In this document: positions 56,282 to 64,000 of the stretch, piece after piece
Layout of the letters: each line of letters starts with the position of its first letter
How positions within the stretch are numbered: position 1 is the stretch's first letter
DNA from: Shimia sp. Alg240-R146
GTDB taxonomy: Bacteria > Pseudomonadota > Alphaproteobacteria > Rhodobacterales > Rhodobacteraceae
DNA length: 64,000 bases
Assembly (NCBI RefSeq): GCF_947331465.1
Contig: NZ_CAMZOK010000002.1
Coordinates: 558,001 to 622,000 of the forward strand
Reading direction: 5' to 3'
The notes under the pieces: model-generated
Seen by the model: only the letters and a program-made list of their open reading frames with translations
Databases searched by the model: none
Told to the model about the DNA's origin: nothing
Program-made: the position numbers and the translations under genes

Positions 56282-57277
56282 ATGCCCACTTCCGAGACCG
56301 CGACTGGCGTTTCGCCTTTGACCGAGGGACACGCGAGCCTCGACGCTCGGACGTTGCTTTTTTGTATTGGCGCGCAGAAGTGCGGCACAACGCGGCTGCT
56401 TGACTATTTTCAGACCCATCCGGACATCCACACGCCGCCGCTTAAGCAAGTGCACCATTTTGACTTTGCCTTTTCGTCGCGGGGGGGCTCCAGGAACCAA
56501 GCCAAGATTACCGCCCGAAAACGTGCTGACATCGACCGCAGGGTGGATGGCGCACGTCAGCGACTAGAAGACAAATCCGCCAACTGGCCGGCAGAAAAAG
56601 TTGCAGAGGCCAAAGAGGCATTGCGGGTATTGGAATTGCGACAGGGATTGCGTCATGGGTCGTTGCCCTACGTTGACGTTTTGACGGACGGGCTGGGCGA
56701 CGAACCGGTGGTGTGCGACGCAAGCTCGTCTTATGGCATGCTTGGTGCCAAAGCTTTTGCCGCGATGCGCGCCACACACACACGGACCAAGTTTATCTTT
56801 ATCATGCGCGACCCTGTGGATCGTCAGTGGGGCGCATTTCGCGCGGCTCTGCGCACCAAACTGAGCAACGCCGCGAAAGATTTTGACCCCGATGCCTTTT
56901 TGTCGAGCTATATCGCTGACACGCCACGCCTAATTGCCTCAGACTACAAGGGCACGATTGAGGCGTTGCGCAAATCGGTGCCACCCACAGATGTACTATG
57001 CCTGTTTTACGAAACGCTTTTCCTGCCGGAAACATTGCGTGCAATAACGGACTTTATCGGCGTGCAGGAGTGTCCTGCCGAGTCCTTCAGGCCCAAAGGG
57101 TTGGCGGACGGGGGCTCGCCGCCTCCTGCTCAATTTACAAAGGTTTTCAGGGCACGGCTTGATCCAGTCTATGCCTTTGTGGCACGAAGGTTTGGCGCGC
57201 ATGCGCCCTTGGTATGGGATTGGACGCCGAGGCAAATGGACATCATCGAAAAAGCGAAAAACGCCCCAAACATTTGA
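56282..57277 (+). CDS. Sulfotransferase-family protein, copy 1 (upstream of nuoA)
   Basis: A 331-residue putative PAPS-dependent sulfotransferase: 5'-phosphosulfate loop LFCIGAQKCGTTRLLDYFQTHPDIHTPP, then FIMRDPVDRQWGAFRAAL (3'-phosphate Arg/Ser region) and LCLFYETLFLPETLRAITDFIG. It resembles the sulfotransferase embedded downstream between nuoC and nuoD. The C-terminus is basic and tail-like. The acceptor could be a glycan, lipid or small metabolite; no PAPS-synthesis gene is nearby. The ribosome-binding site is weak. Confidence 0.85.
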   Translation: MPTSETATGVSPLTEGHASLDARTLLFCIGAQKCGTTRLLDYFQTHPDIHTPPLKQVHHFDFAFSSRGGSRNQAKITARKRADIDRRVDGARQRLEDKSANWPAEKVAEAKEALRVLELRQGLRHGSLPYVDVLTDGLGDEPVVCDASSSYGMLGAKAFAAMRATHTRTKFIFIMRDPVDRQWGAFRAALRTKLSNAAKDFDPDAFLSSYIADTPRLIASDYKGTIEALRKSVPPTDVLCLFYETLFLPETLRAITDFIGVQECPAESFRPKGLADGGSPPPAQFTKVFRARLDPVYAFVARRFGAHAPLVWDWTPRQMDIIEKAKNAPNI

Positions 57278-57603
57278 CGTTCCTTCACCGCACCAAAAAC
57301 CAATGGACTGAAGGGTAGCGGTAGTATCCGATAGAAATGCTCGGAATGGAGGCGAATGGGAATCAAAGCGCTCGGACGAGTAACTTCAAGAGGCGATCGA
57401 TAAAAAACTTGTCAGGCCTAATGCCGCAGGTCGTCGCATCCTGCGCCCGAAACCCTTTAAAACAGGCGTAAACGCCTATTCCCGACAAGTCTCCAGCTGT
57501 GTCGTTCTTATTGACCCCGCCAAGGGCCAAGGGTAAACCCCGACAGAGACTTACTACAGCCAGCTGACTGCCCCGAACTGCGGGTGCATGAAAGGAGCTA
57601 CCA
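57278..57603. other. Intergenic region upstream of nuoA
   Basis: About 326 bp without a supported gene; it should hold the nuo operon promoter. An inverted word GGCGT-AA-ACGCC lies at about 57463-57474. The AAGGAG ribosome-binding site of nuoA is at 57592-57597. Confidence 0.5.
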
Positions 57604-57969
57604 TTGGAAGAGATGCTTCGGGAGTACTTCCCCATTATCATCTTCTTGGCCGTCGCAATCGCACTTGGCCTTGTTTTCATCCTCGCCGCAGTTGTTTTGG
57701 CCGTACGCAACCCCGATCCTGAGAAGGTGAGTGCGTATGAGTGCGGTTTCAATGCCTTTGACGACGCGCGGATGAAATTTGACGTAAGGTTTTACCTCGT
57801 TTCCATCCTGTTCATCATTTTCGATCTCGAAATTGCCTTCCTTTTCCCTTGGGCTGTGGCCTTCAAGGACGTGTCGATGGTCGGTTTCTGGTCAATGATG
57901 GTCTTCCTCGGCGTGCTGACCATTGGCTTTGCATATGAGTGGAAAAAGGGAGCTCTGGAATGGGAGTGA
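57604..57969 (+). CDS. nuoA: NADH-quinone oxidoreductase subunit A
   Basis: A 121-residue membrane subunit of complex I with three helices. The conserved loop [46 protein letters not shown] is diagnostic. The start is probably TTG 57604, because AAGGAG sits 6 bases before it; the next ATG (57613) would leave 15. The nuoB start lies within the last 10 bases of this gene. It opens the nuo operon. Confidence 0.95.
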   Translation: MEEMLREYFPIIIFLAVAIALGLVFILAAVVLAVRNPDPEKVSAYECGFNAFDDARMKFDVRFYLVSILFIIFDLEIAFLFPWAVAFKDVSMVGFWSMMVFLGVLTIGFAYEWKKGALEWE

Positions 57970-58493
57970 TGACAGGCGCGAACACCGCAGGTGTTGATCG
58001 TGAAGTGGTCACTCAGGCCATCAATACGGAGCTTCAGGACAAAGGCTTCCTGCTGACCAACGCAGAAGACCTGATCAATTGGGGCCGCACAGGTTCGCTG
58101 CACTGGATGACCTTTGGTCTTGCCTGCTGTGCGGTTGAGATGATGCACACGTCCATGCCGCGCTATGATGCGGAACGTTTCGGCATTGCGCCGCGCGCGT
58201 CCCCGCGTCAATCGGATGTGATGATTGTGGCCGGCACGTTGACCAACAAAATGGCCCCGGCGCTGCGCAAAGTGTACGACCAGATGCCCGAGCCACGGTA
58301 CGTGATCTCCATGGGCTCCTGCGCCAATGGCGGCGGATATTATCACTACAGTTATTCCGTGGTGCGCGGTTGTGACCGCATTGTTCCGGTCGACATCTAC
58401 GTGCCCGGCTGCCCTCCGACTGCCGAGGCGCTGCTGTACGGTTTGTTGCAGTTGCAACGCAAAATCCGCCGCACCGGCACAATCGAACGTTGA
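57960..58493 (+). CDS. nuoB: NADH-quinone oxidoreductase subunit B
   Basis: Peripheral-arm subunit of complex I that holds the N2 [4Fe-4S] cluster next to the quinone site. The four ligands are visible in LACCAVEMM (adjacent Cys pair), GSCANGGG and GCPPTAEAL. 177 residues from ATG 57960, with GGGAG upstream; ATG 57969 is a possible shorter start. It overlaps nuoA by 10 bp. Confidence 0.96.
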   Translation: MGVMTGANTAGVDREVVTQAINTELQDKGFLLTNAEDLINWGRTGSLHWMTFGLACCAVEMMHTSMPRYDAERFGIAPRASPRQSDVMIVAGTLTNKMAPALRKVYDQMPEPRYVISMGSCANGGGYYHYSYSVVRGCDRIVPVDIYVPGCPPTAEALLYGLLQLQRKIRRTGTIER

Positions 58494-58509
58494 TAGGGGC
58501 GATTGAGAC

Positions 58510-59121
58510 ATGAGTGACGCACTAAACGAACTGGGCGCGCATATTGAGCTAAAGCGGCCAGACTGTGTGCTGGGCTGGGAGGTCAGCTTTGGCGAGCTGA
58601 ACATCACAGTGACGCCGGCCAACATTGCCGACTTTATCGAGTTCATGAAAACCGACGCCAATTGCCGGTTCTCTACGCTCGTGGATGTTACGGCGGTGGA
58701 TTATCCCGAGCGCGCCAAGCGTTTTGATGTCGTGTACCACCTGCTGAGCATGTTCCGGAACCAACGTGTGCGTTTGCGGATCAAGGTGCGCGAAGATGAG
58801 ATGGTTCCGTCGATCACGTCGGTGCATCCCTCTGCCAACTGGTTTGAGCGTGAAGTCTTTGACATGTTTGGCATCATCTTCTCCGATCACCCGGACCTGC
58901 GTCGCCTGCTGACCGATTATGGGTTCCGCGGCCACCCGCTGCGCAAGGATTTCCCAACCACGGGCTACACCGAAGTGCGCTATGACGAGGTGCAGAAGCG
59001 CGTGGTCTATGAACCCGTGCAGTTGACACAGGACTATCGCCAGTTTGATTTTATGTCGCCGTGGGAGGGTGCCAACTACATCCTGCCGGGGGATGAAAAG
59101 TCGGGGGACAAAAATGCCTGA
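58510..59121 (+). CDS. nuoC: NADH-quinone oxidoreductase subunit C
   Basis: A 203-residue peripheral-arm subunit. The conserved close ERE...[33 protein letters not shown] is present, with the typical SAHPSANW-type stretch upstream ([16 protein letters not shown]). It is separate from nuoD here, as in other alphaproteobacteria. Its last 8 bases overlap the sulfotransferase gene, which breaks the usual nuoC-nuoD junction. Confidence 0.95.
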   Translation: MSDALNELGAHIELKRPDCVLGWEVSFGELNITVTPANIADFIEFMKTDANCRFSTLVDVTAVDYPERAKRFDVVYHLLSMFRNQRVRLRIKVREDEMVPSITSVHPSANWFEREVFDMFGIIFSDHPDLRRLLTDYGFRGHPLRKDFPTTGYTEVRYDEVQKRVVYEPVQLTQDYRQFDFMSPWEGANYILPGDEKSGDKNA

Positions 59122-60028
59122 ACTGCCGACTTGGTTTTTTTGCGTTGGAGCACAGAAAGCCGGCACCACTTGGTTGTACGACTACTGTGCGAAGCATCCT
59201 GAAATTCATGTGCCTTCCGTGAAGGAAGCGCATTATTTCGATGTGCTTCACGACGCAAAACATTCCGGGTTCGCAAATAACCGGGCGGAGGCCTTGGCCA
59301 AATATAAACCTCTGACAAAATTGATGTCCTCATTGCGTAGGTCACGCCAACCGGGTGATGACTCCTCAAAGGAAACGCTACAGGCACTGGTTGCCATGCA
59401 CGAAGACACATCCGCGGAACACCTTGCGTATCAGGCCTTTGTCAACCGTGGAAGAACTACTGAAAAAGTTGTGGCGGACATAACGCCGGACTATAGTGTT
59501 TTGAATAGGCCAGCCTTTGAAGACATGGCTAGCATGCCGGGCGCTCCGAAATTTCTGTTCATCATGCGTGACCCCATGGAGCGGACTTGGTCCAATATCA
59601 AAATGCACAGGGCGTTTTTGAAGGCCCGGAAGAACATCGTTCTTGATGAAATGGACATTGTGAACCGATTGGTTCAAGGGCGCCAGAAGCACATTTTGCA
59701 AAGATCAATGTACCAGCAGACATTGTTCAACTTAAAGCGATCCGTTCCGGCCGATCAGCTGCTTGTGTTGTTCTACGAGAGCCTCTTTTCGGAAGCATCT
59801 ATCAGACAGTTCTGCGATTTTCTGGAAGTTTCTTTTGTCGCCGGTGACTATGAAACTATTGTGCGCAGAGGCAAGACGCAGGGCATCCCTGACGAGGCCT
59901 TCGACAAGCTCGCTCCGATGTTGCGAGTGGTTTATCAACGGATATCAGAGAATTTCGCGGACGTAGTGCCGTCTAATTGGCACACCGATCGCGTGCTGAC
60001 ACAGCAACGACCGCAGGCTGCCACATGA
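59114..60028 (+). CDS. Sulfotransferase-family protein, copy 2, inserted between nuoC and nuoD
   Basis: A 304-residue putative PAPS-dependent sulfotransferase starting at ATG 59114 (GGGGGA upstream), overlapping nuoC by 8 bp. The phosphosulfate loop [56 protein letters not shown] and [24 protein letters not shown] are all intact. It is related to the sulfotransferase upstream of nuoA. Base composition looks lower in GC than nuoC and nuoD, which fits insertion of a foreign cassette. nuoD begins 77 bp later with its own site GAGGAAA. Confidence 0.88.
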   Translation: MPELPTWFFCVGAQKAGTTWLYDYCAKHPEIHVPSVKEAHYFDVLHDAKHSGFANNRAEALAKYKPLTKLMSSLRRSRQPGDDSSKETLQALVAMHEDTSAEHLAYQAFVNRGRTTEKVVADITPDYSVLNRPAFEDMASMPGAPKFLFIMRDPMERTWSNIKMHRAFLKARKNIVLDEMDIVNRLVQGRQKHILQRSMYQQTLFNLKRSVPADQLLVLFYESLFSEASIRQFCDFLEVSFVAGDYETIVRRGKTQGIPDEAFDKLAPMLRVVYQRISENFADVVPSNWHTDRVLTQQRPQAAT

Positions 60029-60105
60029 TGGCGAACAACCAAGATATGTCGAGCACAACCATGAAAATGACGGTGCACCCATCGAATGAAATGAGGAAAC
60101 GATAA

Positions 60106-61329
60106 ATGGACGGTTCCAAATTTGACGACGGCAGCGTGGATGCGCTGAGCGGCGAACAGAAAATCCGCAATTTCAACATCAACTTCGGCCCGCAGCACCC
60201 TGCAGCCCACGGCGTGTTGCGTCTGGTGCTGGAACTTGACGGCGAGATCGTCGAACGCTGCGACCCGCACGTCGGCTTGCTGCACCGCGGCACCGAAAAG
60301 CTGATGGAAAGCCGCACGTATTTGCAGAACCTGCCGTATCTGGACCGGCTGGATTATGTTGCGCCGATGAACCAGGAACATGCTTGGTGTCTGGCCATCG
60401 AAAAACTGACCGGCACCGAAGTGCCGCGCCGTGCGCAGTTGATCCGCGTGCTGTTCTGCGAAATCGGCCGCATTTTGAACCACTTGATGAACGTCACCAC
60501 GCAGGCGATGGATGTGGGTGCGCTGACGCCGCCGCTTTGGGGCTTTGAAGAGCGTGAAAAGCTGATGGTGTTTTATGAGCGTGCCTGCGGCGCGCGCCTG
60601 CACGCCAACTATTTCCGCCCTGGTGGCGTGCATCAGGATCTGCCGGATGAGCTGATTGATGACATCGAAGAATGGGCCATCGGGTTTCCGGAAATGCTGG
60701 CCGACATCGACGGGCTGCTGACCGAAAACCGCATCTTCAAACAGCGTAACGTCGATATCGGCGTCGTAACCGAGCAGGACGTGCTGGATTTCGCAATGTC
60801 CGGCGTCATGGCGCGCTCGGCCGGCATGGCATGGGATCTGCGCCGCGCGCAGCCTTATGAATGCTATGACGAGTTTGAATTCCAGATCCCCGTCGGCAAA
60901 AACGGTGACTGCTACGACCGCTACCTGATGCGTATGGAAGAGATGCGCCAGTCGCTCTCGATCATGCGTCAGGCGATCCACAAACTGCGCGAAGCCACCG
61001 GCGACGTGCTGTCCCGTGGCAAGCTGACACCGCCCAAACGAGGTGACATGAAGACCTCGATGGAAAGCCTGATCCACCACTTCAAGCTCTACACCGAAGG
61101 CTTCCACGTGCCTGCTGGCGAAGTTTACGCCGCGGTTGAGGCGCCCAAGGGCGAATTCGGCGTCTACATGGTCGCGGACGGCACCAACAAACCTTACCGC
61201 GCCAAGCTGCGCGCACCGGGCTATCTGCACTTGCAGGCGATGGACCACATCGCCACGGGTCACCAACTGGCCGACGTAGCCGCAATCATCGGCACGATGG
61301 ATATCGTGTTCGGGGAGATTGACCGCTGA
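60106..61329 (+). CDS. nuoD: NADH-quinone oxidoreductase subunit D
   Basis: A 407-residue quinone-site subunit of complex I, related to [NiFe] hydrogenase large subunits. Conserved stretches: [33 protein letters not shown] ([15 protein letters not shown]), [12 protein letters not shown] and [36 protein letters not shown] at the C-terminus. Start at ATG 60106. It overlaps the next small membrane gene by one base. Confidence 0.97.
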   Translation: MDGSKFDDGSVDALSGEQKIRNFNINFGPQHPAAHGVLRLVLELDGEIVERCDPHVGLLHRGTEKLMESRTYLQNLPYLDRLDYVAPMNQEHAWCLAIEKLTGTEVPRRAQLIRVLFCEIGRILNHLMNVTTQAMDVGALTPPLWGFEEREKLMVFYERACGARLHANYFRPGGVHQDLPDELIDDIEEWAIGFPEMLADIDGLLTENRIFKQRNVDIGVVTEQDVLDFAMSGVMARSAGMAWDLRRAQPYECYDEFEFQIPVGKNGDCYDRYLMRMEEMRQSLSIMRQAIHKLREATGDVLSRGKLTPPKRGDMKTSMESLIHHFKLYTEGFHVPAGEVYAAVEAPKGEFGVYMVADGTNKPYRAKLRAPGYLHLQAMDHIATGHQLADVAAIIGTMDIVFGEIDR

Positions 61330-61697
61330 TGAGCTTGGGACTGCTGACAATTCTGCTTTGCCTCGGGGGCGCGATTGTGACCGGCATTCTTGCCGTCACC
61401 TTCTGGCGTGATCCTGTTGCAGGCATGAAATCGGCGACCCACCGTCACGAACAGCTGCCACAAGTGATGACCGACCGCTATTTTGCCTTCACGTTTCTGG
61501 CGCTCGCTGCCGCATGGCACGGCGATCCCTGCGTGATTGCGGTTCTTTTCGTGGCCTTTGCCTTTATGGGACTTGCTGACGGGGTGATCTACGCCCGCGC
61601 CGGTCATCCTCACATCAAACACACCGCTGCTGGTGTGGCTGCCGCTCTTGTGGCTGCCGTCGCCGCGTGGACAGCCCTAAGTAACGGAGCCGCCTGA
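61329..61697 (+). CDS. Small four-helix membrane protein in the nuo operon, unknown function
   Basis: A 122-residue protein whose ATG shares a base with the nuoD stop. Hydrophobic segments at about 3-25, 45-62, 66-85 and 97-118. A motif [27 protein letters not shown] looks conserved by type; the family may be DUF4267-like, which I cannot verify. The position between nuoD and nuoE suggests a complex I accessory role, but no known subunit matches. Confidence 0.7.
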   Translation: MSLGLLTILLCLGGAIVTGILAVTFWRDPVAGMKSATHRHEQLPQVMTDRYFAFTFLALAAAWHGDPCVIAVLFVAFAFMGLADGVIYARAGHPHIKHTAAGVAAALVAAVAAWTALSNGAA

Positions 61698-61698
61698 G

Positions 61699-62925
61699 AT
61701 GCTACGTCGTCTGTATCATGAACAGCCAGAAAGCTTTGCTTTCACCGCCGCCAACCAAGCTTGGGCGGAAGGGCAGATCACCAAATATCCCGAGGGCCGT
61801 CAGGCATCGGCGGTGATCCCGCTGTTGTGGCGCGCACAGGAGCAGGAAAGCTGGCTGTCCAAGCCGGCCATCGAATATGTCGCCGACCTTTTGGGTATGG
61901 CCTATATTCGCGTGCTCGAAGTGGCGTCTTTTTACTTCATGTTTCAGCTGCAACCGGTTGGATCTGTTGCGCATATTCAGATTTGTGGCACCACGTCCTG
62001 TATGATTTGCGGCGCCGAAGACCTGATTGCGGTTTGCCGTGAAAAGATTGCTGACAAGCCACACGCGCTGTCAGCGGACGGCAAGTTCAGCTGGGAAGAG
62101 GTCGAATGTCTGGGCGCCTGCACCAACGCGCCAATGGCACAGATCGGCAAAGATTACTTTGAGGATCTGACCGCCGAAGGTTTTGCCAAAATGCTGGATG
62201 AGATGGCCGCAGGCCAAGTGCCGTTGCCGGGGCCACAGAACGGGCGTTATGCGTCCGAGCCTCTGACGGGCCTGACCACGCTCAAGGACTTTGACAGCGG
62301 TCACACGCAATACAACGCGTCCGTGCAGCTCGCGTCGGATCTGGGCGATAGCATCAAGCGCATCGACGGCACCGAAGTGCCACTTTTGACGCCTTGGATC
62401 GACAAAGATGGCAAGGTCGCGGGTCGCGAAGCCGAAAATGCACCGCCTGCGCCAGCGGCAACGCCGAAGCCGGCTGTTAAACAGGCAGAAGAGGCTAAGA
62501 AAGCCAAAGATGCCGCGGCCAAACCGGCTGCGGAAGAAAAGCCCAAAAAGGCTGCCAAGAAGGCCGAGAAAAAGGCCGAAACCAAAGCTGCGAAACCAGC
62601 CAAGGCAAAACCCGCCAAGACGGCGTCTGCTGAAAAACCAGCCGCCAAGAAAGCCGCGCCAAAGAAAGCGGCCGCCAAAGCGGGCAAGGCGGATGATCTC
62701 AAACTGCTGAAGGGCGTTGGCCCTGCACTTGAGAAAAAGTTGCACGCGAATGGCGTTAAAACCTTTGCCCAGATCGCGGCGTGGGTTGCAGAAGATATCA
62801 CGGACATGGATGACAAACTGTCGTTTAAGGGCCGCATCGAACGAGACAACTGGGTCCAACAGGCAAAACTGTTGGCTGAAGGTGGAGACACAGAATTCTC
62901 CAAACGCGCAAAGGACGCAAAGTAA
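61699..62925 (+). CDS. nuoE: NADH-quinone oxidoreductase subunit E with helix-hairpin-helix extension
   Basis: A 408-residue protein, more than twice the usual NuoE. Residues 1-170 are the thioredoxin-like [2Fe-2S] domain, with ligands in CGTTSCMIC and CLGACTNAP. Residues about 235-340 form an Ala/Lys/Pro-rich linker (for example [20 protein letters not shown]), low in complexity and probably unstructured. Residues about 340-405, [23 protein letters not shown]..., are a COG3743-type helix-hairpin-helix domain normally linked to DNA binding. The same domain ends the downstream membrane protein. Complex I role is certain for the first part only. Confidence 0.95.
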   Translation: MLRRLYHEQPESFAFTAANQAWAEGQITKYPEGRQASAVIPLLWRAQEQESWLSKPAIEYVADLLGMAYIRVLEVASFYFMFQLQPVGSVAHIQICGTTSCMICGAEDLIAVCREKIADKPHALSADGKFSWEEVECLGACTNAPMAQIGKDYFEDLTAEGFAKMLDEMAAGQVPLPGPQNGRYASEPLTGLTTLKDFDSGHTQYNASVQLASDLGDSIKRIDGTEVPLLTPWIDKDGKVAGREAENAPPAPAATPKPAVKQAEEAKKAKDAAAKPAAEEKPKKAAKKAEKKAETKAAKPAKAKPAKTASAEKPAAKKAAPKKAAAKAGKADDLKLLKGVGPALEKKLHANGVKTFAQIAAWVAEDITDMDDKLSFKGRIERDNWVQQAKLLAEGGDTEFSKRAKDAK

Positions 62926-62957
62926 AATAACAAGACCAACATAGGGAAAAACGTAAC

Positions 62958-63665
62958 ATGGCCACTGAAAACAAAAATATGACCTGCACAATCGCGTGTT
63001 GGGTGATCGCCGCGATTGTCGGCTTGATCGCATTCATGGTGCTGAAAGGCATCCTTTGGACCCTGCTTGCGTTGATCTTTGGTGTTGTTGTCGTTGTGGT
63101 GCTGGGCCTGTGGATGGTGAAAACCTTCTGCGTGACCGAAGCAGCGCCCGCGTCGATCCCTGCGAGCGCGCCAGCAGCAGCACCCGCACCTGCTGCACCA
63201 GCGGCGCAGCCTGCCGATGAGCCGGCAGAGGCCGAATCCGAAGCAGCAGCCGACGAAGCCGCGGCCAACGCCAACGAAGCAATGGCCGCTGATGCGTCTG
63301 ATGCAGACAGCACCGCGTCAGTGATCAAGCCAAGCACTGAACTGCCGGGTCAGAAAGAACTGGCTGAGCGTAAGGGTGAGTGGACCTACGAAAAGCCTGC
63401 GGATGAGGCAGCGCCTAAGGCCGCCAAAGCGGCACCCAAGCCCAAAGCGGCCGCCGCAACATCTGGTGCCGACGATCTTAAGCAGCTGAAGGGCGTTGGC
63501 CCGGCGTTGGAGAAAAAGCTGCAGGAAAATGGCGTGACAACTTTTGCGCAGATCGCTGCGTGGGGCGCCGCAGACATCGCAGACATGGACGACAAACTGT
63601 CATTCAAAGGCCGGATCGAACGCGACGGTTGGGTGGAACAAGCCAAGACGCTCGCTGAGGGCTGA
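62958..63665 (+). CDS. Membrane protein with COG3743-type helix-hairpin-helix domain
   Basis: A 235-residue protein. Two hydrophobic segments in the first 60 residues ([20 protein letters not shown] and [23 protein letters not shown]), then an Ala/Pro/Glu-rich linker, then the C-terminal domain [23 protein letters not shown]..., about 80% identical to the end of NuoE by eye. It sits 32 bp after nuoE in the same operon. It could tether NuoE or another partner at the membrane. Function unknown. Confidence 0.8.
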   Translation: MATENKNMTCTIACWVIAAIVGLIAFMVLKGILWTLLALIFGVVVVVVLGLWMVKTFCVTEAAPASIPASAPAAAPAPAAPAAQPADEPAEAESEAAADEAAANANEAMAADASDADSTASVIKPSTELPGQKELAERKGEWTYEKPADEAAPKAAKAAPKPKAAAATSGADDLKQLKGVGPALEKKLQENGVTTFAQIAAWGAADIADMDDKLSFKGRIERDGWVEQAKTLAEG

Positions 63666-63668
63666 GGT

Positions 63669-63896
63669 ATGAGTGGAGAGACAAAGGATCAGGAACTGGC
63701 CCGCAGGGGCCGTGTTGTGGCGCTGGTGATTGCTGGCTCCGTTTTGATCTGGATGGCTCTCAATGTAATTGGAAAGGCGGCAGGATTGCCGGGGCGCTTT
63801 GCGCTTCTCTTTGATCTTGCCGCTTTGGCCGCGCTGATTTGGGCGTTGGTGAATATCTATCAGATCTGGCGTGCGCGTCAGGCAGACGAAGGGTAA
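63669..63896 (+). CDS. DUF5337-like small membrane protein
   Basis: A 75-residue protein with two hydrophobic segments ([24 protein letters not shown] and [23 protein letters not shown]). It matches, from memory, the DUF5337 proteins found in the nuo operon of Rhodobacteraceae. It follows its neighbour by 3 bp and precedes nuoF by 4 bp. Function unknown; an assembly or accessory role is possible. Confidence 0.8.
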   Translation: MSGETKDQELARRGRVVALVIAGSVLIWMALNVIGKAAGLPGRFALLFDLAALAALIWALVNIYQIWRARQADEG

Positions 63897-63900
63897 CGGG

Positions 63901-64000
63901 ATGCTCAAAGATCAGGACCGTATCTTTACCAACCTCTACGGCATGCATGACCGCACGCTGGCAGGGGCAAAGGCACGTGGCCACTGGGACGGCACCGCCA
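63901..64000 (+). CDS. nuoF: NADH-quinone oxidoreductase subunit F (5' end only)
   Basis: The first 33 codons, [20 protein letters not shown]..., match the standard start of the roseobacter NADH-binding NuoF subunit, followed by [10 protein letters not shown]. The gene leaves the window at base 64000, so its NADH, FMN and iron-sulfur motifs are not visible. The position right after nuoE and accessory genes supports the call. Confidence 0.92.
   Translation, partial: MLKDQDRIFTNLYGMHDRTLAGAKARGHWDGTA

Noticed and set aside
59935-61350. 471-codon minus-strand frame opposite nuoD
   Set aside because: Mirror frame of nuoD, again rich in His, Gln and Val with no recognisable domain.

Overview
The window looks like a chromosomal segment of a marine Roseobacter-group alphaproteobacterium (Rhodobacteraceae). 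The support is: the gene content and order (acs/adk/DUF4212/symporter block, rluD beside rpoH, a nuo operon with DUF5337 and an extended NuoE), an alphaproteobacterial-type tRNA-His with G1:U72 and A73, an SOS box of the GTTC-N7-GTTC type before mmcB, and moderately high GC. No IS element, phage, CRISPR array or rRNA is visible. These assignments come from reading motifs and family resemblance; no database search was run.

Layout. 1-5344 (minus): acetate block, acs, then adk, a small DUF4212 subunit and a sodium:solute symporter, followed by a cyclic-nucleotide-binding-type gene that runs off the left edge. 5831-7150: exported trypsin-like protease and a convergent LysE exporter. 7280-18140 (minus): a secretion locus encoding an RTX glycoside hydrolase, a Bap-type adhesin with seven Ig-like repeats, and a dedicated type I secretion system (TolC-like lipoprotein, ABC exporter with a dead C39-like domain, HlyD adaptor). 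18702-20542: two sugar-type dehydrogenases. 21089-26012: a tightly overlapped catabolic operon (TauD-type dioxygenase, FAD oxidoreductase, cytosine-deaminase-like amidohydrolase, creatininase-family amidase) with a divergent RidA; the substrate is unknown. 26443-28586: orphan Imm27 immunity gene, SOS-controlled mmcB, small genes, an acetyltransferase and tRNA-His.

28868-37846: a three-gene operon of large envelope proteins (LysM/FecR/Ig protein, a 15-PKD-repeat protein) ending in a membrane-bound class III adenylate cyclase; this is the best candidate for an undescribed system. 37860-44636: DUF6476, rluD-like gene, rpoH, capsule-type glycosyltransferase-like gene, Gfo/Idh/MocA oxidoreductase, dipeptidase, flavodoxin-like gene, RcnB-like protein. 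44745-47514: PepF-type peptidase and an FAH-family hydrolase. 47679-56132: leucine/isovalerate degradation (ivd, mccB, mccA, HMG-CoA lyase, 3-methylglutaconyl-CoA hydratase) interrupted by two LprI-like genes, a basic hypothetical protein and a GST.

56282-64000: start of the complex I operon, nuoA-B-C-D-E and the start of nuoF. nuoABC is bracketed by two related sulfotransferase genes, one of them embedded between nuoC and nuoD. NuoE carries an Ala/Lys-rich tail ending in a helix-hairpin-helix domain that is repeated almost unchanged in the next-but-one downstream membrane protein, counting nuoE itself as the first.
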